Assembly (NCBI GenBank): GCA_013336285.1
Contig: JAAXTX010000008.1
Span: 1-38,191, forward strand
DNA: 38,191 nt
Reading direction: 5' to 3'
From: Candidatus Moraniibacteriota bacterium
GTDB taxonomy: Bacteria > Patescibacteriota > Minisyncoccia > Moranbacterales > UBA1568
Shown piece after piece: positions 23,808-31,659 of this stretch. The stretch's first letter is position 1, and every line of letters begins with the position of its first letter. A program made the position numbers and the translations under genes. The notes beneath the pieces were generated by a model, which searched no databases, was not told the origin of the DNA, and was given only the letters and a program-made list of their open reading frames with translations.

Positions 23808-23946
23808 TGAGAGGAATTATATCATAGAGGGAAGGCAGGGTCACAGATGAGCGTGTATAAACGGTGTATAAGTTGAAATATTCCCTAATTAAAGGAAATC
23901 CCCAGATGTATTGTGGATATAATCAATCGCCGGCTTATAATGGCAA
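23808..23946. other. Candidate origin segment between dnaA and rpmH
   Basis: Two tandem GTGTATAA motifs (23853-23860 and 23864-23871, complement TTATACAC) and TGTGGATAT (23912-23920, one mismatch from the reverse-complement consensus TGTGGATAA). With the sites on the other side of dnaA, this suggests that the local DnaA box is TTATACAC-like. GC-skew analysis of the full genome would be needed to place oriC. Confidence 0.5.
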
Positions 23947-23975
23947 TTGACTTTTGTAAGCCGATATTCTATGAT
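23947..23975 (+). promoter_or_regulatory. rpmH-rnpA-yidC-jag promoter
   Basis: TTGACT, 17-nt spacer, TATGAT at 23970-23975, with the rpmH ATG at 24015. Confidence 0.7.
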
Positions 23976-24014
23976 TCTTGTGATATGTTACCGTAATTTC
24001 CGTAGAATCGTAAT

Positions 24015-24149
24015 ATGAAGCAGACGTTTCAACCGAAAGTAAAAAGACGAGCCCGAAGACATGGCTTTCTTGAGCGGATGAGTACGAAGAACGGACGGAA
24101 AGTGCTGTCGGCTCGTCGTGCGAAGGGACGAAAACGGGTTTCCGTATAG
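24015..24149 (+). CDS. rpmH: 50S ribosomal protein L34
   Basis: 44 aa, too short for the ORF track. It begins [18 protein letters not shown] and continues [21 protein letters not shown], the near-invariant L34 pattern of a small very basic protein buried in 23S rRNA. It is the first gene of the rpmH-rnpA-yidC-jag group, the usual bacterial order next to dnaA, and starts 40 bases after the -10 box. rnpA follows 8 bases after its stop. Confidence 0.97.
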   Translation: MKQTFQPKVKRRARRHGFLERMSTKNGRKVLSARRAKGRKRVSV

Positions 24150-24157
24150 CTTTCGCT

Positions 24158-24487
24158 ATGCTCCCGAAATCCCTCAGACTCAAAGAGAATACTGCTTTCC
24201 AAAAGGTTTTTCGCCAGGGAAAGCCGTTTTTCTTTAATGGGCTCGGATGCAGGGTACTTGGTGGATATGGGGATATGAAGATTGGTTTTTCCATATCAAA
24301 AAAAATGTATTCGAGGGCGGTGGACAGGAATCGTGCGAAGCGGTTGCTGAGTGATGCGGTTTACAAACACCTCCATGATATCCCGACAGATACCGGTCTC
24401 ATTTTTTTCCTTTCAAAAAAGCCGGAAACTCTGGATAATGTAAACATAGAGCATGGAGTGACTGCTCTTATAAGAAATATGAGATAA
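24158..24487 (+). CDS. rnpA: Ribonuclease P protein component
   Basis: 109 aa. It begins MLPKSLRLKENTAFQKVFRQGKPF and contains KIGFSISKKMYSRAVDRNRAKRLLSDAV, the conserved RNR motif region that contacts the RNase P RNA. It is the protein cofactor for 5' processing of tRNAs. The RNase P RNA itself was searched for in this window and not found. It sits between rpmH and yidC with 8-base gaps. Confidence 0.95.
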   Translation: MLPKSLRLKENTAFQKVFRQGKPFFFNGLGCRVLGGYGDMKIGFSISKKMYSRAVDRNRAKRLLSDAVYKHLHDIPTDTGLIFFLSKKPETLDNVNIEHGVTALIRNMR

Positions 24488-24494
24488 TACAAAT

Positions 24495-25301
24495 ATGAAT
24501 GTATTCCACATCCTGGTATTTCAACCGGTCTACAACCTCGTTATATTTTTTGCGGATATATTTCCCGGAGCCAACTTCGGGTTGGCAATCGTTTCCGCTA
24601 CGCTTCTTATCAAACTTCTGTTCCTGTCTCTGTCTAAAAAACAGATAGAGTCGCAGAAACAGATGCAGGAAATTCAACCGAAAATAAAACAGATTCAGGA
24701 AAGATTCAAAGATGATAAGGAACGTCAATCGAAGGAGATCATGTCCTTATATAAGGATAGCGGGGTGAATCCTTTCATGGGTTGCCTTCCGATGGTGATT
24801 CAGATAATATTTCTGATTGCGATATACCGGGTGATCCTTTCAATATCTGATACTGGTTTTACTCCTGCTCCGGAAGAGCTTTACGGCTTTATAAAGAATC
24901 CCGGATCGTTGTATAAGGTATTTCTCTTTACGGACCTCGCCGTTCCAAGTATTGTGTTTGCGGTGATCGCGGCAGCAGGTCAATTTTATCAGACGAAGAT
25001 GCTGATGATTTCGAATAAAACGAATAACGAAACAAAGACGGACGTGAAAGCCGGGCATAAACATAAAAAAAACGAGGAAGAAAAGCCGAAAGAGGCCGAT
25101 TTTGCTGCCATGATGAACCAGCAAATGCTGTATCTCGGTCCGGCGATGACTTTGTTTATAGGCCTGAAGTTTCCCGCGGCCCTTTCCTTGTATTGGCTTG
25201 TTTCTACCGTCTTCGCTATTATCCAGCAGAGATTTATCTTGAAGGAGAAGAAAGCGAATGCCGAAACGATGAATGATGTGAGGAAGAAATCCGCTCAATA
25301 A
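24495..25301 (+). CDS. yidC: Membrane protein insertase YidC
   Basis: 268 aa, the short form without the large periplasmic domain of gammaproteobacterial YidC. The core has an N-terminal helix, the positively charged cytoplasmic hairpin (KKQIESQKQMQEIQPKIKQIQERF), the PFMGCLPMVIQI segment and later helices with FIGLKFPAALSLYWLVS. A Lys/Glu-rich insert (HKHKKNEEEKPKE) lies in the loop before the last helices. YidC inserts and folds inner-membrane proteins, alone or with SecYEG. It follows rnpA by 7 bases, and the KH/R3H gene starts within 11 bases of its stop. Confidence 0.95.
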   Translation: MNVFHILVFQPVYNLVIFFADIFPGANFGLAIVSATLLIKLLFLSLSKKQIESQKQMQEIQPKIKQIQERFKDDKERQSKEIMSLYKDSGVNPFMGCLPMVIQIIFLIAIYRVILSISDTGFTPAPEELYGFIKNPGSLYKVFLFTDLAVPSIVFAVIAAAGQFYQTKMLMISNKTNNETKTDVKAGHKHKKNEEEKPKEADFAAMMNQQMLYLGPAMTLFIGLKFPAALSLYWLVSTVFAIIQQRFILKEKKANAETMNDVRKKSAQ

Positions 25302-25311
25302 AGGCATGATT

Positions 25312-25803
25312 ATGAATGAAAAGAACTTTCAGGAGGTCGTGAGTGGTATGATTCGGGAGCTGTTTGGAAATTTGGGAGTACAAGACATCGAGGTAAGTGT
25401 TTTTGCCGGTCGTCCCGGGGTTCGTGAATCATTCGTATTCAGCGTATCCGTACCCAAATCGGATTCAAAGATTCTTATTGGACAGCATGGCGTTACCCTT
25501 TCGGCAATTCAACATCTTCTCCAGACTATGGCAAAACAGTCAGCGGGAAATGATTATGAGACATTTTCGGTCGACGTGAACGATTATTGGAAAGATAAGA
25601 TCCGATTGCTGCGTCGCGATGCGGAGGAAGCCGCTCACCAGGTTATCGCTTCCGGACGCCCGGTCCAACTTCGCCCGATGTTTTCGTATGAACGAAAAAT
25701 CGTACATTCCGTTCTCGCGGATAACGAAAGGGTTGAAACTGAGAGTTCGGGTCGCGGTGAAGAAAGGAAAGTTATCGTAAAGCCGAAAGCGGTATTTTCA
25801 TAA
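25312..25803 (+). CDS. Jag/KhpB family KH-R3H RNA-binding protein
   Basis: 163 aa from the ATG at 25312; an AAGG lies 7 bases upstream, and the track start at 25306 adds only MI. A KH domain (LIGQHGVTLSAIQHLLQTMA, the GxxG loop being GQHG) is followed by an R3H domain (RRDAEEAAHQVIASGRPVQLRPMFSYERKIVH). It lacks the N-terminal Jag domain of longer homologs. KhpB-type proteins bind many RNAs and affect cell elongation and division in Firmicutes. It is the last gene of the rpmH operon and is followed by a terminator. Confidence 0.93.
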   Translation: MNEKNFQEVVSGMIRELFGNLGVQDIEVSVFAGRPGVRESFVFSVSVPKSDSKILIGQHGVTLSAIQHLLQTMAKQSAGNDYETFSVDVNDYWKDKIRLLRRDAEEAAHQVIASGRPVQLRPMFSYERKIVHSVLADNERVETESSGRGEERKVIVKPKAVFS

Positions 25804-25820
25804 CAACGAAAGAAATCCGA

Positions 25821-25844
25821 AATCCCGCTCCAAGCGGGATTTTT
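25821..25844 (+). terminator. Terminator of the rpmH-rnpA-yidC-jag operon
   Basis: Stem AATCCCGC/GCGGGATT with a 5-nt loop and a following T-run. Confidence 0.85.
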
Positions 25845-25846
25845 GT

Positions 25847-25875
25847 TTGCTATTTCCGCTTCAGGACCGTACAAT
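25847..25875 (+). promoter_or_regulatory. Promoter of the polysaccharide operon
   Basis: TTGCTA, 17-nt spacer, TACAAT at 25870-25875, directly after the terminator and 28 bases before the flippase ATG at 25904. Confidence 0.6.
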
Positions 25876-25903
25876 ATGCATGTTGCAGCTATACATCCAA
25901 GCT

Positions 25904-27355
25904 ATGTCGACCCGGAAGATCGCCTACAATATCATATTCAACTCCTTCATGAAGGTCACGACGACCGTCATGCTTTCACTGATTTCGATACGCCTTATAA
26001 CCGGATACCTTGGAAAGGAGGGATTTGGGGATTATGCTACCGTATTGGCTTTTTTCTCATTCTTTTCGGCTATAGCCGATCTTGGTATCGGGTCGATAAC
26101 TGCTCGGGAGATATCCAGGGAAGGTGTGGATGAAGGCGGTATCCTTGGAAGGGTTGCTTCGCTTCGGATCGTTTCCTCGACTTTGTTGTTTTTGATAGTC
26201 CCGCTGTTCTTGCCGCTTTTCTCTTATCCCTTTCCGGTCAAAGTCGGGATCTTGGTAGCCGCCGCCGCCGTTATTTTTTCCACTTTTTCAATCTTTCTTA
26301 ACGGAATATTTCAGAAAAACATAGCCATGGATCGCATCGCGATGATCGAGTTTATGGGCAAGATGGTTCAAGTGGCGGCCGTCTATTTGGTCGTGACTTT
26401 GAATCTGGGGTTCCTGGCTATCGCATCGACGTTGATCCTTTCTATTTCGTTCAATGCGATGATGGCTTACTTATTGAGCAGAAAATATGCGAAATTCAAG
26501 TTCGTTCTCGATGTTCCTTTCTGGAAGAGGTTTCTCGGTGATTCCCTTCCGCTCGGAGGGAGCGCCTTGATTACGTTCTTTTACTTCAAGATGGACACCA
26601 TTTTACTTTCTTTCATAAAGGGAAGCGCGGCTGTCGGGACATACAGTGTCGCCTATAAGGTGATGGAGAACCTCACGTTTTTTCCGGCTTTGCTTGCCGG
26701 CCTCATACTGCCGCTTCTTTCAAGGGCATTATCGGTCGATCGAAATAAATTTCAAATCATCGCGGATACGACATTTCGCGTTTTTTCCATCATTGCCATA
26801 CCGATAGTTCTCAGTGGGGTTTTTTTCTCAGACCGGATAATATCGATAGTATCCGGAAACGGCTTCCAGGACGCCGTCCCGGTGCTCGAGATATTGCTCG
26901 TTTCGCTCATATTCATCTTTTTTGGAAATTATTTCAATATGCTGCTTATTGTCGGAAATCATCAGAAAGCATTGATGAAAGTACTTCTTGCCGTGGCGAT
27001 CGTAAATATAATTGCAAATCTCATTCTTATTCCCAGGTTTTCGTTTGTCGGCGCGGCAGCAACGTCGCTTGGTACGGAGCTTCTCGTTTCCGTATCGACG
27101 GGGCTCCTGACCTTCCGATTGCTTAAATACAGTCCTTCTTTCGAAAAGATCGGGAGAATTGTTGTTTCCGCATCAATTATGGCGGCAGTACTCTTTCTTA
27201 CGCGCACACTGCCGTTCGTTCTGTCGGGAACACTCTCGGGATTGGTTTATCTGGCGTCATTGTGGACGCTAAAAGCGGTCTCCAGTGTGGAAATTACCGG
27301 ACTTTTCTCAAAGCAGTCCGAACAGGAGGCCGCTTTTGTGGAGGAAATCCTTTGA
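25904..27355 (+). CDS. Polysaccharide flippase (Wzx/MOP-superfamily)
   Basis: 483 aa, about 12-14 membrane helices, beginning MSTRKIAYNIIFNSFMKVTTTVM. The early segment RLITGYLGKEGFGDYATVLAF is typical of RfbX/Wzx flippases, which move lipid-linked oligosaccharide across the inner membrane. No enzyme motifs are present. It is the first gene of a sugar-polymer operon with two glycosyltransferases and two ligase-like proteins downstream. The track ORF starts at 25847, inside the promoter; the ATG at 25904 fits better. Confidence 0.9.
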   Translation: MSTRKIAYNIIFNSFMKVTTTVMLSLISIRLITGYLGKEGFGDYATVLAFFSFFSAIADLGIGSITAREISREGVDEGGILGRVASLRIVSSTLLFLIVPLFLPLFSYPFPVKVGILVAAAAVIFSTFSIFLNGIFQKNIAMDRIAMIEFMGKMVQVAAVYLVVTLNLGFLAIASTLILSISFNAMMAYLLSRKYAKFKFVLDVPFWKRFLGDSLPLGGSALITFFYFKMDTILLSFIKGSAAVGTYSVAYKVMENLTFFPALLAGLILPLLSRALSVDRNKFQIIADTTFRVFSIIAIPIVLSGVFFSDRIISIVSGNGFQDAVPVLEILLVSLIFIFFGNYFNMLLIVGNHQKALMKVLLAVAIVNIIANLILIPRFSFVGAAATSLGTELLVSVSTGLLTFRLLKYSPSFEKIGRIVVSASIMAAVLFLTRTLPFVLSGTLSGLVYLASLWTLKAVSSVEITGLFSKQSEQEAAFVEEIL

Positions 27356-27399
27356 GAACGGCGGTATTCTCTGGAATACGTTGAAAATAGTGGGACTCG

Positions 27400-27426
27400 T
27401 ACGGTTTCGGCGTGATGGAAACCGTA
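27400..27426 (+). repeat. Perfect 9-bp inverted repeat between flippase and glycosyltransferase
   Basis: TACGGTTTC and GAAACCGTA with a 9-nt loop. There is no T-run, so it could be a weak terminator, an RNA-stability element or an operator. Confidence 0.4.
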
Positions 27427-27469
27427 TGGAATAATGGTACTTTCGTCTTTCGAGGAACGTCATGATATC

Positions 27470-28339
27470 ATGTCCTATATGAACATTCGCCCGAAAGTCA
27501 TCGTGGTAGTGTTGAATAAGAACGGTAAGGATTGCCTACAAGATTGTTTGCGAGGTGTTTTTCAGTCTTCATATTCGAATTTTGAGGTCGTCGTCGTAGA
27601 TAATGACTCACGTGACGGGTCGCTTGAGGATGCGAAATCTATGTTCAGCAGGTCTCATTTTATTCTGAACCGGGAGAATCTCGGGTTTGCTGCAGGGATG
27701 AATGTCGGTATACGATATGCGTTTTCTCAGGGTGCACGATATGTCTGGGTACTGAACAACGATGCGGTTCCCGGCGGAGATGCTCTCTCAGAACTTGTCA
27801 AAACGGCCGAAAAACATGAGGATATGGCGATATTGAGCCCTTTGATTTTTGATCCGAAAGGTAAAGTCTGGTTTTCAGGGGGGAAAGTCGACTATTTCAG
27901 AATGAGAGCCCGACATGTATCTTCTCCCGGGGTAAGGCGTGCTAACATACCGTACGGATCCGCATATCTTTCCGGTTGTGCTCTTTTTCTTCCGAAAAAA
28001 GCATTGGACCGGGTAGGACTGTTTGATGAAGGGTATTTCCTGTATTATGAGGACGCTGATTTTTCAATACGTGCGCGAAAGGCCGGAATAGAGCTCTTAG
28101 TCGTTCCGAATGCGGTTGTGGTTCATGCGGAACGGAGCAATATGAACCCTGAAAAGTTGTATTGGCTTGTAAGATCCGGATTGCTTTTTTTTCGAAAAAA
28201 TACCCCGAAAATTTTGCGACCGTGGACGACCGTTTATCTTTTTCTTCGAAAGATGAAAAATGACCATGATAGGCGACGGGGAGGGACGGAATCCGATCTG
28301 GTCGCTCGAGCGTATGCCGATTCCCGAAAAGATGCCTGA
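27470..28339 (+). CDS. Family 2 glycosyltransferase
   Basis: 289 aa from the ATG at 27470 (MSYMNIRPKV; a second ATG at 27479 is possible). It is a GT-A fold: VIVVVLNKNGKDCLQDCL at the start, VVVVDNDSRDGSLED, NLGFAAGMNVGI, the nucleotide/metal site WVLNNDAVP, and the acceptor-side ED in YYEDADFSIRARKAG. This pattern resembles rhamnosyltransferase-like GT2 enzymes of cell-surface glycans. No membrane helix. The last bases overlap the start of the next glycosyltransferase (ATGCCTGA), so the two are translationally coupled. Confidence 0.9.
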   Translation: MSYMNIRPKVIVVVLNKNGKDCLQDCLRGVFQSSYSNFEVVVVDNDSRDGSLEDAKSMFSRSHFILNRENLGFAAGMNVGIRYAFSQGARYVWVLNNDAVPGGDALSELVKTAEKHEDMAILSPLIFDPKGKVWFSGGKVDYFRMRARHVSSPGVRRANIPYGSAYLSGCALFLPKKALDRVGLFDEGYFLYYEDADFSIRARKAGIELLVVPNAVVVHAERSNMNPEKLYWLVRSGLLFFRKNTPKILRPWTTVYLFLRKMKNDHDRRRGGTESDLVARAYADSRKDA

Positions 28340-29114
28340 ATTGTCGATCGTGATAGTGAATTTCAAGAGTGCCGACATGCTTTCAAAAGCGCTTGGTGCG
28401 TTACTGTTTGGCGTTGAAAAGGACTGGGTGGAGATCGTGATTGTCAATAATGATCCATTAGACGATGATGCGATACGTCGCTTGGGAGCATCGTACCGGG
28501 TTCGCATAATCTCTCTTCCGGAGAATCGTGGATTCGGTGCGGCGTCGAACGTCGGCGTTTATGCGACGAGAGGGAGAATTATCGGTTTCCTGAACCCAGA
28601 CACGTTTTTATCGTCCGGATCGCTCAAAAGTATCACCCGATACTTTGCGGATAAGCCGAAGGTCGGTATCGTCGGTGCCGGACTCATCTCCAGGGATAAC
28701 AGGCCGGAACGATGGAGTGCGGGCAGAGGGGCTTCTTTTTTTGTGGTACTCGCGAACAAACTTCGTCTGACGAGATCCAGAATAGGGGAAAACCAAGACG
28801 GAGCGATTCCCGTTGATTGGGTGAGTGGGGCGGCGATGTTCATGCGCCGCGATCTGTTCGATGCGTTGCATGGCTTTGATGAGAATTTTTTCCTTTATTT
28901 TGAGGATATGGATCTATGTATACGTGCCCGTCAGGCCGGGTTCGACGTCGTTCGCTTCTCTGATCCGTCTTTTTTGCACCATGGCGGCGGAAGTATGCCT
29001 TCTACCGACGAACAAAGACGTAGATATTTTGAATCCCAAGAAATGTATTTTTTGAAACATCGTCCCTATTGGGAAGTTATGCTGTTAAGATCGTTCCGAA
29101 GGCTGTTCAAATGA
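28332..29114 (+). CDS. Second family 2 glycosyltransferase
   Basis: 260 aa from the ATG at 28332 (MPELSIVIVNFKSADML); earlier in-frame ATGs at 28314 and 28260 would overlap the previous gene more. Same GT2 plan as its neighbour: IVIVNNDPLDDDA, NRGFGAASNVGV, IGFLNPDTFL as the metal site, and YFEDMDLCIRARQAG. It is a paralog of the preceding gene, presumably adding a different sugar of the same repeat unit. The ligase-like gene starts 4 bases after its stop. Confidence 0.9.
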   Translation: MPELSIVIVNFKSADMLSKALGALLFGVEKDWVEIVIVNNDPLDDDAIRRLGASYRVRIISLPENRGFGAASNVGVYATRGRIIGFLNPDTFLSSGSLKSITRYFADKPKVGIVGAGLISRDNRPERWSAGRGASFFVVLANKLRLTRSRIGENQDGAIPVDWVSGAAMFMRRDLFDALHGFDENFFLYFEDMDLCIRARQAGFDVVRFSDPSFLHHGGGSMPSTDEQRRRYFESQEMYFLKHRPYWEVMLLRSFRRLFK

Positions 29115-29118
29115 CCGT

Positions 29119-30402
29119 ATGAAAGGGTTCGTATTCCGGTTCGCCCAGTTATTCCTGTTCCTTGTTCCTTTGCAATTCGCATTGGTGCCATTTTCTGGCG
29201 TCGATCTCCCATATACGAGGATTCTCGCTCCGTTGCTGTTCATTTCCTGGTTGACCGACGGTTTAGCGAGGCGCAGGCTCAAGACACCACTGTCCGTAAC
29301 CTTGATCGGTCTTTCCGTGTACCTTTCACTCTCATTTCTTTCCATTTTTTTTGCGCAGGATCAGGAATGGGCGTTCCGTCGGGTAACATTCCTTTTCTCA
29401 TATTTTCCCTTGTTCCCGGTCTTTTCTTCGATTATGTCCGAATACGGTGATTATGGTTCAAAGAAGTTGCTCCGGGCCTTTCTTTTTGGGGCGACAAGCA
29501 TCGCTATCGTTGCGATCACGCAATTCGTATCGCAGTTCATATTCGGTGTCGAAGTCATATACAAATACTGGATTGAGTCGGTACTCCCGTTCTTTTTGGG
29601 ACCGGGGTTTTCGGGAGCCGTTTCGGTTTATCCGAGTCTCCTTGTGAATCTTGGCGGTAGGACCGTTCTTCGTGCAAGTGCCTTTTTCCCGGATCCGCAT
29701 ATGCTCGCTTTCTACATGGGACTCGCGTTGCCTGTCTCCGTCGCATTGTTCGTTTCAGACTCCGAGTTGCGCAGAAAAATATTCTATTTCGCTTCGTTTC
29801 TTCTCATATTGTCCGCTGATATCCTATCTTTTTCCCGCGGAGGCTATGTGGGATTGTTTTTCGGTCTGTGTACCGCCGCGGTACTTGTTATAAGACGGAT
29901 GGGATTTTCCAAAATATTATTAACATTTGCGGTATTTTTCACTTTTGCTGCCAGTATTCTTATAATATCCGTACCTGTTCGTGAACGTTTGATGTCGACA
30001 TTCTCCATCGATGACGGTTCAAATAAGGGACGGGTTGAAATGTTTCAGGAAGCGATGGCCAAAATATGGGTTCGACCTTACGGATATGGACTTGGTAACT
30101 ATCCTCTCGCAGTTAAACCGACAGCCGGGTATAGGGATCCCATATATGCACATGACCTTTATCTCGATATCGCGACCGAAGCCGGTATCCTTGCTTCGGC
30201 TGCGTTTCTTTTTGCTTTGGGAAGCGCATATTTCAGAAATCTACGACTAAGATCTGAAGTCATTCCTCTGTCGATAGCGGTCTCGATAGCCGTCTTTTTC
30301 GCGCACTCCTTATTCGAGACGCCATTATATTCGGTACAGGTATTGCCAGCTTTACTGTTCGTTCTTGCGCTTCCGGACGCATACGGTAGAATCGAAACAT
30401 GA
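29119..30402 (+). CDS. O-antigen ligase/polymerase-like membrane protein
   Basis: 427 aa with about ten membrane helices. A large extracytoplasmic loop near residues 300-350 carries NKGRVEMFQEAMAKIWVRPYGYGLGNY and AHDLYLDIATEAGILAS, the region that defines the Wzy_C/O-antigen ligase superfamily (WaaL, Wzy). It joins or polymerises lipid-linked glycan outside the membrane. CPR cells are not known to make typical lipopolysaccharide, so the acceptor may be another surface polymer or protein. The stop overlaps the next gene's start by 4 bases. Confidence 0.85.
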   Translation: MKGFVFRFAQLFLFLVPLQFALVPFSGVDLPYTRILAPLLFISWLTDGLARRRLKTPLSVTLIGLSVYLSLSFLSIFFAQDQEWAFRRVTFLFSYFPLFPVFSSIMSEYGDYGSKKLLRAFLFGATSIAIVAITQFVSQFIFGVEVIYKYWIESVLPFFLGPGFSGAVSVYPSLLVNLGGRTVLRASAFFPDPHMLAFYMGLALPVSVALFVSDSELRRKIFYFASFLLILSADILSFSRGGYVGLFFGLCTAAVLVIRRMGFSKILLTFAVFFTFAASILIISVPVRERLMSTFSIDDGSNKGRVEMFQEAMAKIWVRPYGYGLGNYPLAVKPTAGYRDPIYAHDLYLDIATEAGILASAAFLFALGSAYFRNLRLRSEVIPLSIAVSIAVFFAHSLFETPLYSVQVLPALLFVLALPDAYGRIET

Positions 30403-31637
30403 AAGATTTTTTTTCCCGAATAGCCGGATACGCCATATTCTTCGTTCTACCGGCCTTGTCGTTTGCGCAGGTTCGTTTTTTCGTTTTCGGTAATCCTGTC
30501 TATGTCCTGGAGGCAATAACATGCGTCTCCCTGTTTTTTTTCATAATTGCCCGATTTCGCGGCGAACGTGACCTGAAGCGTGTCGACAACCTGTTGATTT
30601 TTGGTTTTTTGCTCATATTTATAGGAATACTCCTATCGGCGTACCTTTCAACCGGGATCATCCCCGAGGAATTGGGTGTCTTGAAGAGCTGGATAGTATT
30701 GCCCGTAGTCGCAGGGTTTCTGATGTTTCAGCTTATTGACGGTAAATCGGATATCAATGCAGTTTTAATGTCGTGGTTCTTATCGATAAGTATTTTTTCA
30801 GTCGGGCTGTTGATGCCGGGACCTTTATCCGAAATTACGTATGACGGGCGTCTGACCTCGATCTTCCCCTCGCCGAATCATCTGTCGTTCTACTTATTGC
30901 CGGGTGTCCTTATCGGCTGGTACTTTCTCGTTCTAACGAAAATCGGGACGAGATCCGTGCCGATCCTGTTGATGGAAAGCGTCATATTATTGGCATTGAT
31001 TCGGACCGAATCGCGAGGCGCGATGTTTTCTCTTGGTTTGGGTACGATGGTTTTTTTTCTGGCTTCCCTGTTCGGAAGCCGGGCGATCATGAAGTGTTGT
31101 TACGCGCTTTTAGCGTTTCTCGCGATATTTTGTGGCTACGTCATGTTTTCTGGCGAGTATGTCCGACTTTCAGATGGTGGAGTACGATCCCCGTTAGCCT
31201 CCCGCGTCATGATTTGGAACGCGTCGGCCGCGATTCTTGAGAAACACCCGATCTTCGGGATAGGACCGAGAAATTTTCAGAATGAATATCTAGCCATACA
31301 GCATATGTTTCCGCCGTATCTCGAATGGGCGGTGCCGCATCCGCACAATGTCCTTCTCTCTTTTTGGCTTTCCGGGGGATTACTGGCGCTTGTGGGCTTT
31401 GTTTTGCTGCTGATTTCCGCATGTATTACTATCAATGTCGGATTATCGGGTTCGGAGGTTTCAGAACGTTTGATCGTAGCGCTTACCTCGTCCATTCTTT
31501 TGTCGATTTTGCTTCATGGTCTTGTAGATGATACGTATTTCAGGAATGACTTGTCGTTGACGTTCTGGTTGGTCCTTGCCTTATCGTTTGCTGCCGTTCG
31601 GATAGGAAAAAAAGCCGCGACAGGTGTCGCGGTCTAA
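30399..31637 (+). CDS. Second O-antigen ligase/polymerase-like membrane protein
   Basis: 412 aa, same superfamily as the gene before it, with about ten helices and the motifs IRTESRGAMFSL, ASRVMIWNASAAILEKHPIFGIGPRNF and PHPHNVLLSFWLSGGLLAL. It differs clearly from its neighbour, so one may act as polymerase (Wzy) and the other as ligase (WaaL). Sequence alone does not assign the roles. Its ATG overlaps the previous stop by 4 bases. The terminator of the convergent minus-strand gene lies inside its last codons. Confidence 0.85.
   Translation: MKDFFSRIAGYAIFFVLPALSFAQVRFFVFGNPVYVLEAITCVSLFFFIIARFRGERDLKRVDNLLIFGFLLIFIGILLSAYLSTGIIPEELGVLKSWIVLPVVAGFLMFQLIDGKSDINAVLMSWFLSISIFSVGLLMPGPLSEITYDGRLTSIFPSPNHLSFYLLPGVLIGWYFLVLTKIGTRSVPILLMESVILLALIRTESRGAMFSLGLGTMVFFLASLFGSRAIMKCCYALLAFLAIFCGYVMFSGEYVRLSDGGVRSPLASRVMIWNASAAILEKHPIFGIGPRNFQNEYLAIQHMFPPYLEWAVPHPHNVLLSFWLSGGLLALVGFVLLLISACITINVGLSGSEVSERLIVALTSSILLSILLHGLVDDTYFRNDLSLTFWLVLALSFAAVRIGKKAATGVAV
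31607..31632 (-). terminator. Terminator of the minus-strand beta-propeller gene
   Basis: Read on minus: CCGCGACA/TGTCGCGG stem followed by GC and a seven-T run. It overlaps the 3' coding end of the second ligase-like gene on plus. Confidence 0.75.
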
Positions 31638-31659
31638 TGCCATATACGCGCGGAACGGA

